In this document: positions 53,665 to 64,000 of the stretch, piece after piece
Layout: the number at the start of each line of letters is the position of its first letter
Numbering within the stretch: the stretch's first letter is position 1
NCBI GenBank assembly: GCA_023053685.1
Contig: JALIGW010000002.1
Span: forward strand, 244,083,177-244,147,176
Origin: Diadophis punctatus similis
Taxonomy: Eukaryota; Chordata; Lepidosauria; Squamata; Dipsadidae
Length of the DNA: 64,000 nt
Reading direction: 5' to 3'
The notes under the pieces: model-generated
What the model saw: the letters and a program-made list of their open reading frames with translations, nothing else
What the model was told of the DNA's origin: nothing
Databases searched by the model: none
Position numbers and translations under genes: made by a program

Positions 53665-54035
53665 TCAGAATTGGGAGTACCCAAAATCAAGGCAACAGTC
53701 GGTCCACTAAAGAGAGAAGAGGGCAAAGAAGTAACAGGCAGCAGAGAGAAAGCAGAGCTGCTTAAATTATTCTTTGGCTGAGTGCAATAAATGTTTTTCT
53801 GAAAAAAAGTACCCTTGCAATACATCAGCGAATCCACAGTGGAGAAAAACCATATAAATGTTCAGATTGTGAGAAATGTTCCACCCACCCTACAGCATTT
53901 CTCAAGCACACCCGAAATCGCCCAGGCAAGTGCCTTTACAAGTATGCAGAGTGAGAGAAAGCTTTTCATTGTAAATCAAAGCTAAAAATCCATCAGAAAA
54001 TCCATAGAAGAGAGAAATCTCTTCCGTCGTGAACA
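53665..54035 (+). pseudogene. CR1 fragment fused to zinc-finger relic
   Basis: Third copy of the fusion at 101-465. The zinc-finger part reads EKKYPCNTSANPQ-like in one frame and [15 protein letters not shown] in another, with an indel between. Followed by UTR remnant. Confidence 0.62.
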
Positions 54036-54559
54036 ATGCGGGAAACATTTTTTCCAAGTCACATCTTAATGTTCACCAGGAACTTCACACAATGACAACA
54101 GGGGAATCCTACAATTGTTTGGTGTGAGGAAAATGTTTTAGTCAAGTCACCTTAAATACAATCTGAGAATCGTAATCAAGCAAAAGTGCATACATTTGGC
54201 TCAAAAAGCAGGAGCACTAGTAACTTAGCAGACTGAAATAGAAAAGAAAAAAGTTACAAGTGTTGGGGAATGGAGAACATTTATTGCAGAGCACACTTTC
54301 AATCACAATTGGCAACATATTCCCGGTCACAGGTTTATACAGTTGTACGTTCTGGCACTCATATGACCGAATCACATTTTATAGCATGTTTTGTGGTCAG
54401 TAAGCAAAAAGGAATCCTAAGTGTAAAGCAAATCTGATGGCAAAAGCCAGCCGGTTGACAAGTGCTCATAATGTGGTCACATAACATGGAAAGCAGACGG
54501 GAGAAAAACATTTTACAATGGCCAGAATTGTTTTATGGGCCATCAATGCTTGCCTTAAG
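54036..54559. other. 3'-UTR remnant and decayed repeat before unit 7
   Basis: Counterpart of 43806-44379. No gene. Confidence 0.45.
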
Positions 54560-54692
54560 TTGAGAACTACTTGTAATGAAATCTTGATAAACCTTGGAGC
54601 ATTTGCAAAAGGGAGTCACCAAAGACAAATTCCTTGTGTGTCCAATCACACTTGGCCAATAAAGAATTCTGTTCTGTTCTATTCTATTCTAT
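54560..54692 (+). mobile_element. L3 LINE 3' tail with short repeat
   Basis: Third copy of the L3 tail; the terminal repeat is only about 25 bases (ttctgttctgttctattctattc). Confidence 0.7.
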
Positions 54693-54744
54693 ATAAATAT
54701 TTGGAATATTGCAAAATACTGACTTCACTGAGACCTCTGTGACC

Positions 54745-55640
54745 TCCATAGAGATATCACTTCAAATAGTTTAAATTTAGTGCAAGGTTTTTGTGGGATT
54801 CATTGGCTTCACTAAATGAGACCTATCTTAACTCATCACTTTCCTCTAACCATTAATTCTCTCCTCCTCCTCTGTCCTCCATGAAATGGCATCTCCTTCC
54901 CATCCCTACTCAAGATAATGTTTTCCTAGCTGTTTTACTTGGGAAGTGATCTCTTCCCCACTAATCCCATAGAAATGTCCTTTGTGATATAATGGCTGAT
55001 GTGCTCAGAAGCTGGGATCTGCCTGGCTCCTATTGGCTACTTCAGGGGGACTTCTGGCATCTTCCCGCCCCCTATGAGCCCCTTGATCTGGACACCTGGT
55101 TCCCCAGAGGCGCCTGGTACCCGGATGCTCCTCCAGTCTGATGGAGGCTCTTTCTCTTTATGGATTTAAGGCTCTTTGGGAAGAAGATCCAGTCCTGGGA
55201 TACATGGAGGTCAACTGTGAGCCTCCTCAGAAGTAGATCCCACTGTAGCACAAGGGATGAGGTGCCCATAATTGAAAGGGGAACAGAATTCCCCTCAAAG
55301 CTGCTCTTCCTCTGGGTCAGGATCCCCCCCTCTTCTCCAGCTCCAGAAACGCCAGGAGCCTTAAAATCAACCAGGGAGAATAGCTCAGGGTGGAAATGGG
55401 GGGTCCTTGGTGGTCTCTGAGCTTCGGGGTTTCCCCAGAGACGTCTCATTACCCAAACTAGGTAACATCATCAGGGCAGCAACCAACCACCAACCTCAGG
55501 GAGCCCCAAGGACCCTCCAACTCTTACGGGGGGCCTTTTTGCGCAATTCTTTCAGGGCATCTGCGGAGCTTCAGCTTCCAGCACCCACACAGATACACAC
55601 ACAGAAAGACACAATTAGAAAGACACACAAAGGGTTTCGG
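54745..55640 (+). other. Unit 7 upstream module
   Basis: Same as unit 6 but lacking the sequence related to 1401-1823. Hammerhead-like relic at 55438-55478. No gene. Confidence 0.6.
55438..55478 (-). ncRNA. Hammerhead-like relic, unit 7
   Basis: As at 4250-4290, GAGAC core change. Confidence 0.35.
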
Positions 55641-55970
55641 AGCACGTGGTCCTGGGAAGGCAGATTGGGGAGCCAAAAGCGGAGGGGGAAGGAGAAGAGG
55701 CGGGGCTTCAAGGTGGGGGCGGAGCCTGAGAGGAAGTCAGAACCCCACCCCCCGCCTCTCCCCTCCCACTGGCTGGATATCCGCTTCCCTTCGGCCGGCG
55801 AGGATCGTCTGCATCTCTCGGGAGAGTCTCTGGCGTTGCCTGCAAGGAGCGGCTCCCTCCCTTCCCTCCAGGGGGGCAAAGGGGGCTCGGTCTCCGGGCT
55901 GGATCTGCCCCCTCCTCGCCCGGCCAAGGCTCCCCGGAGATGCCGGATGGTTCCGGGAAGGAAGTTTGGG
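55641..55970 (+). promoter_or_regulatory. Unit 7 promoter, hybrid of types A and B
   Basis: Left part is type A (E-box CACGTG 55643-55648, aggcggggc, gggggcgg). The ETS site is lost (gaggaagtcaga). From about 55830 the sequence is type B (ggggggcaaagggggctcgg). The usual exon 1 donor is deleted, but a GTAAGT at 55971 (tttgggGTAAGTtcc) is available and is not present in units 2 or 5. Confidence 0.5.
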
Positions 55971-56798
55971 GTAAGTTCCTTCAGAAGGTCTTTCTGTGGT
56001 TCCTCAGACCACGAGGTCTCTGAGCATGCGTATCCCGCAAGTGCTGTTCAAAAATAAGTGTAAATTGTGCTTTAAAACATTTACTGAGATTTCTAATGTG
56101 TTATTAACACACTCTGCCCTCTTTGCAACGGGGAGGGGAGGTTTTGGGGGAAAGGAAAGAAGTTTAAATTAGTTGAATTGATCCACAAAAGAGATCCTCT
56201 TTCTTTGAGCTCTCTCTGAAAGGCCAAAAATAAAATCCTTTGTTTTTATACTAATCTTTTCTTTGCTTCTGCTTTAAAAAGATGGGTAGAATTTCTAAAC
56301 TTTGTTATTTTCCTTGTTTTGCCCAGAAGAGGCTGTGATGTGGGAGCCCCTACATCACAGGTGGATGTTTTGATGGTGGATGTTTTTGAAAGGACAAAGG
56401 AAGTTTTGAGGGGGGTCTTGTGAGGAGCTGATGGCCAGAAGGCTCACTTAAATAATTGTAAATAAATTTTTGAAAAGCCTAACTGGAATCTTTGTGGCCT
56501 TGCAGCCTCCAAAAAGAGCAGGAAAGAGCAGCCCTTTTCACACATGCTCTGCCCCATCTGATCTCTCTCATCTTCCACTGAGTTTTCCTTCGCACAACTA
56601 TGCTTTGGTCCCTGTTGGACTTCATCCTGCTGGTTTCTTCCATTTTGTCTTATGAAGATATTTTTGAATTACGATTCAATCTTCATTATTTTGTATCCTC
56701 ATCCAATAATCCTACTTTCTCCTCCCTCTTCCACATCATTTACAGATCATGTTCAATATCACTGTCTGCATCTGAGCCTTTTTCATTTCTCTTTGCAG

Positions 56799-57034
56799 GA
56801 GACCAGTGAGGATGTGGCTGTGAACTTCACAGAGGAGAAAGAGACGTTCCTGGATTGGGATCCACCAACCTTTGGCCAGGACTCCTTTCCAGAGAATTTG
56901 GAAATCGTGGCCTGGATGGAGAAGCAGCTTCCTGCACAAAGGGCCAATCGATTGATTAAGGAGAAACCAGATCGGTCAGCAGTGAGGGTCATACCTGGCC
57001 TTGAGCCAGAGATCTCTTCATTGTAACTTTAAAG
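56799..57034 (+). other. KRAB-A-like exon, unit 7
   Basis: Acceptor tttctctttgcag and donor AAAG|GTAAGT are intact. Frame ETSEDVAVNFTEE to SFPENLEIVAWMEKQ, then to TAA about nine bases before the donor. With units 1 and 3 this is one of the three best-preserved copies. Confidence 0.65.
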
Positions 57035-57142
57035 GTAAGTAAACAAATCTTGGTTAAATCTTGGTTTGCAGAACAAGCATCCATTTTTAAAAATCTTTAT
57101 TTGACAAATGAGCAATGCAGAAAAAATGGTTTTTGCTCCCAA

Positions 57143-57385
57143 GGAGCTGTTTGGGGGCGTAATGTAGTTCCATTGAGGACTTAGACGTTGAATGTGGTTG
57201 GGCAGCCAGTTACAAATCCATCAGGTGATGATGCTATCCCAATTTTTTTTTTATCTTGCCAAGAACTAGGTTGCTTTGTCTGCTTTGTCTACTTTGTCAC
57301 ATGCCTTACTGAAGTCCACGTATGCTATGTCCACAGAATTTTAGCCGCTTTGTCAAAGAATTCAGTAAGGTTTTCTGCCGTGCCC
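57143..57385 (-). mobile_element. CR1 LINE fragment, unit 7
   Basis: Paralogue of 31615-31985, internally shortened. The FSKACDKV-type block is partly deleted by local duplication (tttgtctgctttgtctac). Confidence 0.65.
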
Positions 57386-57559
57386 CTTTTTTACTTTATT
57401 TTATAAAATATACACAAGGTATCACGAGGAGGCCCGGATCGAAAAGTCATGGTGGGATGGAGCTCATATGTGCAAAAATGAGAAGAAGCAGGAAAAAGGG
57501 ATGAGAATGAGAAATGGGTTGTTTACATTAGCCTGAAGTCTTTTTCCTTCTCTTTTGTT

Positions 57560-58070
57560 TATGTGATGCCTTTAGTTTAGCGTAGTTTAGTTCATTGTCA
57601 TTGCACCTCGAACAATGGAATTAAATGCCATCTTCAGTGTACATTATTACTATAAATATAGAACTCAAACACACATCCTTCGCATTCTATGCAATTGAAT
57701 TGAAAACCCCAGATATTGCATTAACATTGCACTATACAGTAGAATTCAATCTAGCTACTGCTCTGGGATAAAAGCTGTTTTTCAGCCTATTTGTCCTTGT
57801 TTTTATTGTCCTGTACCGTCTGCCAGATGGTAAAAGTAAAAAAAAAAAGGGTGCCCAGGATGAGATGGATCTTTAAGAATGTTTTGAACTTTCTTAAGAC
57901 AGCGGGAGCTATAAAGCTCTTCCAAAGAGGGGAGAGGGCAACCAATGATCCTCTGGGCAATGACGTTGACCCTCTGGAGCGCTGTCCTATCTGCCACTGT
58001 GCAATTGGCAAACCACACACAGGTGCAGTAAGTTAAAATACTCTTTATGGTGCAGCGGTAGAAGGTCACT
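57560..58070 (-). mobile_element. L2-type LINE 3' end, unit 7
   Basis: Minus strand frames (ADRTALQRVNVIAQRIIGCPL; LKKVQNILKDPSHPGHP) show the L2 C-terminus. Same insertion as 32165-33066 but without BovB; its empty site is ccagatggtaaaag near 57826. Confidence 0.8.
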
Positions 58071-58094
58071 TAGTTTTTGGTAATTCCTGTAGTT

Positions 58095-58236
58095 TGTCCT
58101 GGACTTATGACCACAATTGGAGTCTTGGTCATTGAGCAAAGTGGTCATTAAGTAAGATGTCATGTGAGAGCTTGGCTCAATGACTGCAATACTGTACTCC
58201 TGATTGTGGTTGTTAAGCGATATCACGTGTCATTAA
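58095..58236. repeat. Squamate dispersed repeat, unit 7
   Basis: Paralogue of 33068-33205. Confidence 0.55.
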
Positions 58237-58649
58237 GCAGACAAAGTCCCAGGTAAGGAATGTGGGGTTGTCTGAAGTGAGCAGGAGACGCCTTGTGATT
58301 CCCAGGCACAGGCCGCATTCGATTTCAGGGCTCCTGGAGAACCCAAGAGATGCTTTGGGACACGTTGCTTGGAAACTGTATGGAACATGGAGCTTGGAAA
58401 ATGGAGCTAGGTTGCAAAGGCCTCCGATGTGGGGATTAAGGCCACATTTTTCAGTGGTAGCGGTGACACTGGGGTGAAGGCCAGGCCTGGGGACAGTGGC
58501 AGATGGCTGAGAGTGCTGAAGGCCCCCACTTAAGGCCCAGCCCCAGCCCAGCATTGCTGTCAGTCAGGGCTGCTTTGCATGGCTGGGATTAGCTTCCAGG
58601 GGTGGCACCAGATTTGCATCCCACTTTAGTGGGTGGGTCCCCAATTTAT

Positions 58650-59400
58650 GGATGGCCTCTGCCTGTCTTCTCCCCCTCCTTAGATGCCCCCCACGAGCAT
58701 TGCCTGCTCCTCCCGCCACGTAAGGACCTCCAAGATCACTTAATGATTGCAACCAGGAGTGTGGGATGGCAGTTGTGGAGTGAAATGATCCCGTGATCCC
58801 TCCTCCAACCACTGTGTTCTGGTTCCAACTAATGATCCCAAGGGATTCAGCACTCTGAGATTTTAGGCTTCCTCAAACAACTGCTTTATTGAGTTCATCA
58901 TTTCGGCACGGATGAACTTAAAACCACCTCCAGCTGTTTCCCACGCTTTCAGCATAATTAAACGTTAGAGATCCCCCCTCCTCTAGGGTCACAGGTCACA
59001 TTGCCCAATTAGGTGTTCTTGCATTTCCTGGCAACAAGTTCCATTCTCCTGCCGGCACCTGTTGGGAAAGACCTTGGTTCCCACGAGATAGCAGGTTGTT
59101 TTGCCTAGATCACATTCCATTCTTCTGCCCCCTCCCCGAGCTGTGTGGCAACTAGGGAAAACGGAAGATGGCTGCGGCAGGCTGGATCCGTTTCAGAGCT
59201 GACACACTGCTTCACTGAACGACCGAGGTCCCAGTCCCCATCATGGTCATACATTGAGGACATCTCTCTTACGAATTTAGGGACTCCCTCAATGTGCCTC
59301 AGGTGTACTGAGCATCCTACCCTGGGTGGAGGGTCAGACTGGAAGACCCTCAAGGTCCCTGGCAAGGCTAAGATTTTATGATTCTCTCCGTGTCTCAAAA
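58650..59400. other. Unit 7-specific intron insert
   Basis: Sequence from about 58670 to 59280 is absent from unit 4. It contains AATAAA on the minus strand near 58883 and a YY1/ETS-like ggaagatggctgcggc near 59163 on the plus strand. It could be an LTR or another retroposon, but no paired ends were found. No gene is recognised. Confidence 0.3.
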
Positions 59401-59527
59401 GGAAATATAATTCTTCACTTCTTTCTCCTTCTAACAGAGGATAAAAGATTGTAACCAAAGATTTACCTGCAAGCCAACTATCAACAGTTAATAGAAAATC
59501 AACATAAGGCAGCAACCGCCAGAAAGC

Positions 59528-60847
59528 ATGGAGCCTGGGAAACTCTTGGATCCCCCGTCAGACACAAGCAGCCCTCCGAAAAACCACGGAAGAACCCATG
59601 AATGCTCAGAGTGTGGGAAATCCTTTGCTCGCAGGTCCCTCCTTTTGACCCACAGGAAGGTCCATGTGGGAAGTGGATCCAGTCAAGGTTTGGAGGGTGA
59701 GAAATCTTTCTCTGGGAAAAACTCCAAAGACCTCAGAAGCCCCCCAACACTAAAACCCTATAAATGTGAGGAATGTGGTTTATGCTTTAGTCGAAAGTCA
59801 CATTTCCTTAGACATCATAAAATCCACACTGGAGAGAAACCTCATCAATGTCTGGAATGTGGGAAGTTTTTCCGTGAAAAAGCCCATCTCAGAAAGCACG
59901 AGAGAATTCACACAGGGGAGAAACCTTACAAGTGTTGGGAATGTGGGAAGAGCTTTTCTCATAAGTCAAATCTTTCATCCCATGAGAAGATTCATGCAGG
60001 AATAAAGTCTTACAAATGCTTTGAGTGTGGAAAATGTTTCACCCAGAGTTCATCTCTTCGGAGTCATTGGAAAACACACACAGGGGAGAAAAATGAAAAG
60101 TGCCACGAATGTGGGAAATGTTTTTCCCGGAAATCAAACCTGGTGAAACATCAGACAATTCACGCTGTAGAGAGACCCTATGAATGCCCAGAATGTGAGG
60201 GCCGATTTGTAAATTCTTCTGATCTTCGTATACACCAGAAGAGGCACAAAGGAGAAAAATCCTATGAATGTGGGAAGTGCGGGAAACGTTTTCTTACACG
60301 AAGAGAAATTCAGGTTCATCAGAGAATCCACACAGGGGAGAAGCCATTCCAATGTGGGGAGTGTGGGATGTGCTTTTCCCAAAAACAAAGCCTTGGAAGC
60401 CATCAGAGGGTCCACACAGGAGAGAAGCCATACAGATGCGTAGAATGTGGAAAATACTTTAGAGACAAGGGAGGCCTTTGGAGTCATCGTAAAACCCACA
60501 CAGGGGAGAAACCATATCAATGCATCAACTGTGGAAGATTTTATAGTACCTCATCAGCCCTTAGAAGTCATGTGAAAATTCACACAGGGGAAAAAAACTA
60601 CAAATGTTTTGACTGTGGGAGAACGTTTGCTCATTCATCTAATCTTAGAAGTCACAGCCAAATCCATACAGGAGAGAAACCTCACAAATGCTCAGAGTGT
60701 GATAAATGTTTTTCCCATAAAGGTAATCTTGTCAGGCATCAGCGAATCCACACTGGAGACAAACCGTATAAATGTCTGGAGTGTGGGAAATGTTTTGCCC
60801 ATCCTTCAACACTTCGCAGGCACACCCGAAATCACGCAGCAGAGTAG
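59528..60847 (+). CDS. ZF-G: C2H2 zinc-finger protein (439 aa)
   Basis: Open from ATG (A at -3, G at +4) to TAG, with fourteen fingers all carrying the two cysteines and two histidines. Exon starts after a CAG at 59437; in-frame stop upstream. Contacts (-1, 2, 3, 6) for fingers 2-10: RSHR, EAHK, HSNS, QSSS, RSNK, NSDI, TREV, QQSS, DGGS. The leader and acceptor are type beta (as ZF-D), while fingers 7-10 match ZF-F, so the exon is a mosaic. Ends HAAE before TAG where ZF-B reads TGG; one relic finger follows. With its intact KRAB-like exon this is the best candidate for a working gene. Confidence 0.93.
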   Translation: MEPGKLLDPPSDTSSPPKNHGRTHECSECGKSFARRSLLLTHRKVHVGSGSSQGLEGEKSFSGKNSKDLRSPPTLKPYKCEECGLCFSRKSHFLRHHKIHTGEKPHQCLECGKFFREKAHLRKHERIHTGEKPYKCWECGKSFSHKSNLSSHEKIHAGIKSYKCFECGKCFTQSSSLRSHWKTHTGEKNEKCHECGKCFSRKSNLVKHQTIHAVERPYECPECEGRFVNSSDLRIHQKRHKGEKSYECGKCGKRFLTRREIQVHQRIHTGEKPFQCGECGMCFSQKQSLGSHQRVHTGEKPYRCVECGKYFRDKGGLWSHRKTHTGEKPYQCINCGRFYSTSSALRSHVKIHTGEKNYKCFDCGRTFAHSSNLRSHSQIHTGEKPHKCSECDKCFSHKGNLVRHQRIHTGDKPYKCLECGKCFAHPSTLRRHTRNHAAE

Positions 60848-61563
60848 ACTCACAAGTGTGCAGAGTGTGATAAACCTTTTCAAAGTAAATTAAAGCTGAG
60901 AAAGCACCAAAAATGTCCATAGCAGAGATAAATCTCTTCAGCTGTGAACAACGTTGGGAGCCCTTTTTTCCCAACATATCTTAATGTTTACCAGGAACTT
61001 CACACAGTGACGGGAAATCCTACAATTGTTTTGTGTGAGTAAAATGTTTTTCCTACTGAAGCGAAGGAACCTCAGAGAGTACACAATGAGGCAAAAGGGT
61101 GTAAATGTTGGGAGTGTGAGAATATTTTGCTCTCAAAGCCGCATTATAAACTTATCAAAGTGATTACACAGAAGAGTTATAACTATGTGGGGAGTAGATA
61201 TAATGTTTTGTAGAGTGCAGGAAGTCCTTGACTTATGACCACAACTTGGAATGTATTTTTGGTCATAAGTTCCTTCAGTCGTAAGTCAAGGAACCAGGTA
61301 TTTCCCTTAATTTTTACCAGAGTGTGTTAATGAGCAGAAGTGAAAATTTACAGAGGAGAAAATGGGGCGAAGGGTGGAATGAATCTGGTGGTTTATTTAG
61401 TGCTAAAGTTTTATTGTTGAATCTTCTGGCTGAGGATGAAGAGGAAAAATTTTCTTTTTCATATTATATTTTTGGAATGAATTTTTCTCCTTTTTTCATT
61501 GTCTTTTTCATATAGTTACAGATAAATATTTGTACTAACTTTCTTTCTTTGCATATAATCCTT
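60848..61563 (+). other. ZF-G 3' UTR
   Basis: Relic last finger (ECDKPFQSKLKLRKH), then shared UTR with the fold-back (61222-61290). Almost identical to unit 6 from 61090. Confidence 0.65.
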
Positions 61564-61569
61564 AATAAA
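61564..61569 (+). terminator. Poly(A) signal, unit 7
   Basis: AATAAA, same context as unit 6. Confidence 0.65.
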
Positions 61570-62662
61570 AGTATCATTCAAAATAATCAAAGGGGCCTTT
61601 TTCAGGAGATGGACTGGGTGGCTCAAAACAGACAAGATGGCAGTTCAGATTGTGCCATTCTGTGCAGCCAAAGTGGATATAGGAAGTGGCATTCGGACCT
61701 CCCCTGGATCAGGAAATGGGCTGCGAGGAGGAGGAGGAGGAGGAAGAAGGCCCTCAAGGAGTCCAGGGCCCATGGTTCCCAGCAGCTGCTAGAGGGTGGA
61801 CCCATGCTTCTCAGATACTGACGCTCCCTAGAGGAGAGATGGAGAACTATCGGTTCCAGCAGGATCCACCCTTGGTGAAGTGAGGGAGGGGAGAGGAAAG
61901 TGAGGGGAAGAGGAGGCGCTTCCTGATGGACCACCTCCATCTTCCCAGGGTGGAAAAAGGCAGGCAGGCACTCAACTGGTCTAGCAGTCATCATAACACT
62001 CTGGAGGGAACCTTGGATCTCAGTGTGGTCTCTTTGCCTCCCCCAAAAACGACAGGAAATATGAGAAAAGGGAAGAGATCCCCAGGAACTCTCTGGGGTG
62101 CAAGGAAAGTAATATCCATGCTTCTCTATCCCTCTTCCTTTGGGGGGGAATCTGGGGAGGGGGTCACAATAAGGATACCTACACCCATACTCCTGGGCTC
62201 TCCTAGCCCTTCGACCCCCACCTACCCTGAATACCCCAAACTTTTCTTCTCTCCCCCAATCTTCATATCCCCACTAGCTTTCTTTGAATGGTTTTCAAGG
62301 CCTCTTTCCTGTCCCCCTCCCAAATAGACCCCCTGTTTTCAGTCTTTGGGTGTGTGTGTGTGTGTGTGTTGCAGCTTCAGGGGGCTGCTTCATGCCGGGA
62401 CCGGAGGGCAGTGTGGGCTTCCTTTTGTGCCCCCCTCCCCATGATTCTCCACTTGAATCTCCCTTTCTCTGTGTGCCTGGAGGGGTGGACTAGATGCCCT
62501 CTTAAAGTCCTTTGATGCCTCCTTGAGTCTAGTCTGTGTCTGCCGAGATTTCAAAAGGGGAAAGTGGAGTCTCTATGAAGAGCCTCCATCCTCCAGGTCA
62601 TGGTTGTCCCTAAGATGCTTTTCCAAAAGGAAGCTGGACTTTCTTGGTTTTTTTCCCTTGAA

Positions 62663-62700
62663 AACGTTTCCCTTCTCATCCCAGAAGCTTCCCCAGTTCT
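62663..62700 (-). ncRNA. Hammerhead-like relic (minus), unit 7
   Basis: Core CTGGGGA, with A6 changed; otherwise as at 51606-51643. Confidence 0.33.
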
Positions 62701-62876
62701 GACTGAGCGGTGGAGGATGGAAGGATGGAAATTCCTCACAGTCCTTTGGTGCTGAATCAGGGTGCAAAGGGGTGTGGAGCCTCCCTGAGGCTGCTGAAAG
62801 GACCCTGTTGTAGACAGGAGGTTGGGGGGGGTCCTTTTCACCCCCCTCTGTTGTGGGAGGGCTGTTCATTTTGGCC

Positions 62877-62887
62877 AAGATGGCCGC
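62877..62887 (+). promoter_or_regulatory. YY1-type element, unit 7
   Basis: AAGATGGCCGC, conserved with units 2 and 6. Confidence 0.5.
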
Positions 62888-63033
62888 TTTGGCCCCTCTT
62901 TCCATCCAGGGCTCCTCTCTGTCCAGAAGGTGGAGGTGGCTGTCCTCGAAAGAGCCAGCCATGTCATTTTAGATGCAGATGGACGTCTCCTCCTGATGGC
63001 TTTGTCCTCCCATTCCCCCCTCCCAGTCAGTCA

Positions 63034-63073
63034 GAACTGAAGAAGCTTCTTAGATGAGAAGGGAAACGTTTTC
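63034..63073 (+). ncRNA. Hammerhead-like motif (plus), unit 7
   Basis: CTGAAGA (63037-63043), GAAAC (63063-63067), GTT; same as 51977-52016. Core complete. Confidence 0.43.
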
Positions 63074-64000
63074 AAGGGGAGAAAAATACCCAAGAAAGTC
63101 CAGTTTGCCTTTTTGGGGGGGGGGGAAATGCACCTTTGGGAAGTGAAGCCAAAGTTTTGGGGCTCCTTCCGACTCAGTCTGGGGGGGAGGAAGCCCCCAA
63201 CAGTGGCCGATCAGTTGAGTTTTTTAGAAGTTAGCCAAGGGGGGGGGGCAGAGAGTGGCTGAAAGGCTGGGGTCCCCGGAAACCCCTCCCTGCAACCCCG
63301 TTTTTGCCCTCATTTGCTGCCCTGGTTAAATTCACAAGTTCCCGACCGAGCAGCAGCTCCTGGAGACATGAAACGTTCTTCCCCCCCAAGACCCCAGAGC
63401 AAAGGAGCCCCCAGGAGACGCCCCCCCCAGACCCCACACAGGAGGGACGCCCCTTCAGCACCCAGGACGCTGCGCTGGGCCTGTGGGAGAGACCCTCCCT
63501 CCAGAAGTTGCTTCCTGGTGCAGCAGCCCCGGGACCTCAGTTGAGGAATGGGAGGCGGTCCAGGGTTCAAATCCTGATGCTGCCACCCTTTCAGCATGGG
63601 TGCCTGCTGTGGCCTGGCTGAGGTCCTGCTTTGAGCAAGGGTCCTGCAGAGCCAGTTTGGATGATCGGGAGGGGGGGCTTCATTGCAGGGGGGGTCTGGG
63701 TGTCCTGAGAAGGGGACCCCCAGATTCCATGGTTATTCCCAACTTTCCTTCTCCCCCCACAGCTTAAGTCCTACTATGCACCTTTGCATCAATTTGAGGT
63801 TCAGCTCTCTTCTCAGTCCCCTGCAGCCCCCCCAACGCCATCTCAAAGGGATAGTTTCACAAAGGGGATAGTTTTGAAGAGTCAGTTTAGGGGAGCAACC
63901 CCCCCCATATCCTTATCCCTCAGTTCCCCCTTCCCATCCAGGTTCTGATTCAGCAATGGGGGATTATGGGGGGGCAGTTCTGGGTCTCCTCCCCAAATTC

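Larger units (their letters stand above)
61600..64000 (+). other. Unit 7 downstream module, runs off the end
   Basis: Near-identical to 50545-52960. It includes (TG)n at 62349-62369, a hammerhead-like motif on each strand (62663-62700 minus, 63034-63073 plus) and a YY1 element at 62877-62887. No gene. Confidence 0.6.

Overview
The window reads as vertebrate nuclear DNA from a squamate reptile, most likely an advanced (colubroid) snake. The evidence is the repeat content: a Sauria-type SINE, BovB, L2, CR1/L3 and L1 LINE pieces, a SPIN-like hAT remnant, and an L3 3' tail running into an (AATAG)n microsatellite (written here as ATTCT), which is a recognised snake signature. Nothing prokaryotic is present.

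The window is a head-to-tail, all-plus-strand tandem array of seven related C2H2 zinc-finger gene units. Each complete unit has the same plan: an upstream module; a GC-rich promoter and non-coding exon 1 ending in a splice donor; a possible small exon 2; an exon encoding a diverged KRAB-A-like segment; a TE-filled intron; one long zinc-finger exon; and a 3' UTR with a conserved fold-back and an AATAAA signal, followed by a shared downstream module. The zinc-finger exons are ZF-A 6838-8055 (truncated by TGA), ZF-B 18389-19806 (frameshifted), ZF-C 25961-27178 (apparently identical to ZF-A), ZF-D 33906-35225 (open), ZF-E 40189-41676 (open, but its usual ATG is ATT), ZF-F 48390-49712 (one finger short) and ZF-G 59528-60847 (open, 14 canonical fingers). 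Smaller zinc-finger relics lie near 216-465, 9855-10235, 22717-22911, 43668-43805 and 53786-54035.

Layout: 1-3380 is the tail of an earlier unit with L3 microsatellite and an L1 insert flanked by about 420-bp direct repeats. 3380-9850 is unit 1; 9855-10990 a partial 3' copy; 11000-22910 unit 2, whose intron holds a hAT element and an antisense L1; 22912-28800 unit 3; 28801-36770 unit 4; 36775-43670 unit 5, which has no KRAB-like exon; 43668-54740 unit 6; and 54745-64000 unit 7, whose downstream module runs off the end.

The zinc-finger proteins are expected to be nuclear sequence-specific DNA-binding proteins, probably transcriptional regulators. The KRAB-like segment has lost hallmark residues (EEW and MLE positions) and ends in stops, while the finger ORF begins at its own ATG just after in-frame stops. 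The finger proteins therefore appear to be made without KRAB. Paralogues mix promoter type, exon type and 3' flank, which points to repeated unequal crossing-over and gene conversion. The most notable signals are the decoupled KRAB/finger arrangement, the 3.17-kb identical block shared by units 1 and 3, hammerhead-ribozyme-like motifs in the flanking modules, and a set of TE insertions with readable target-site duplications that order the duplications in time.
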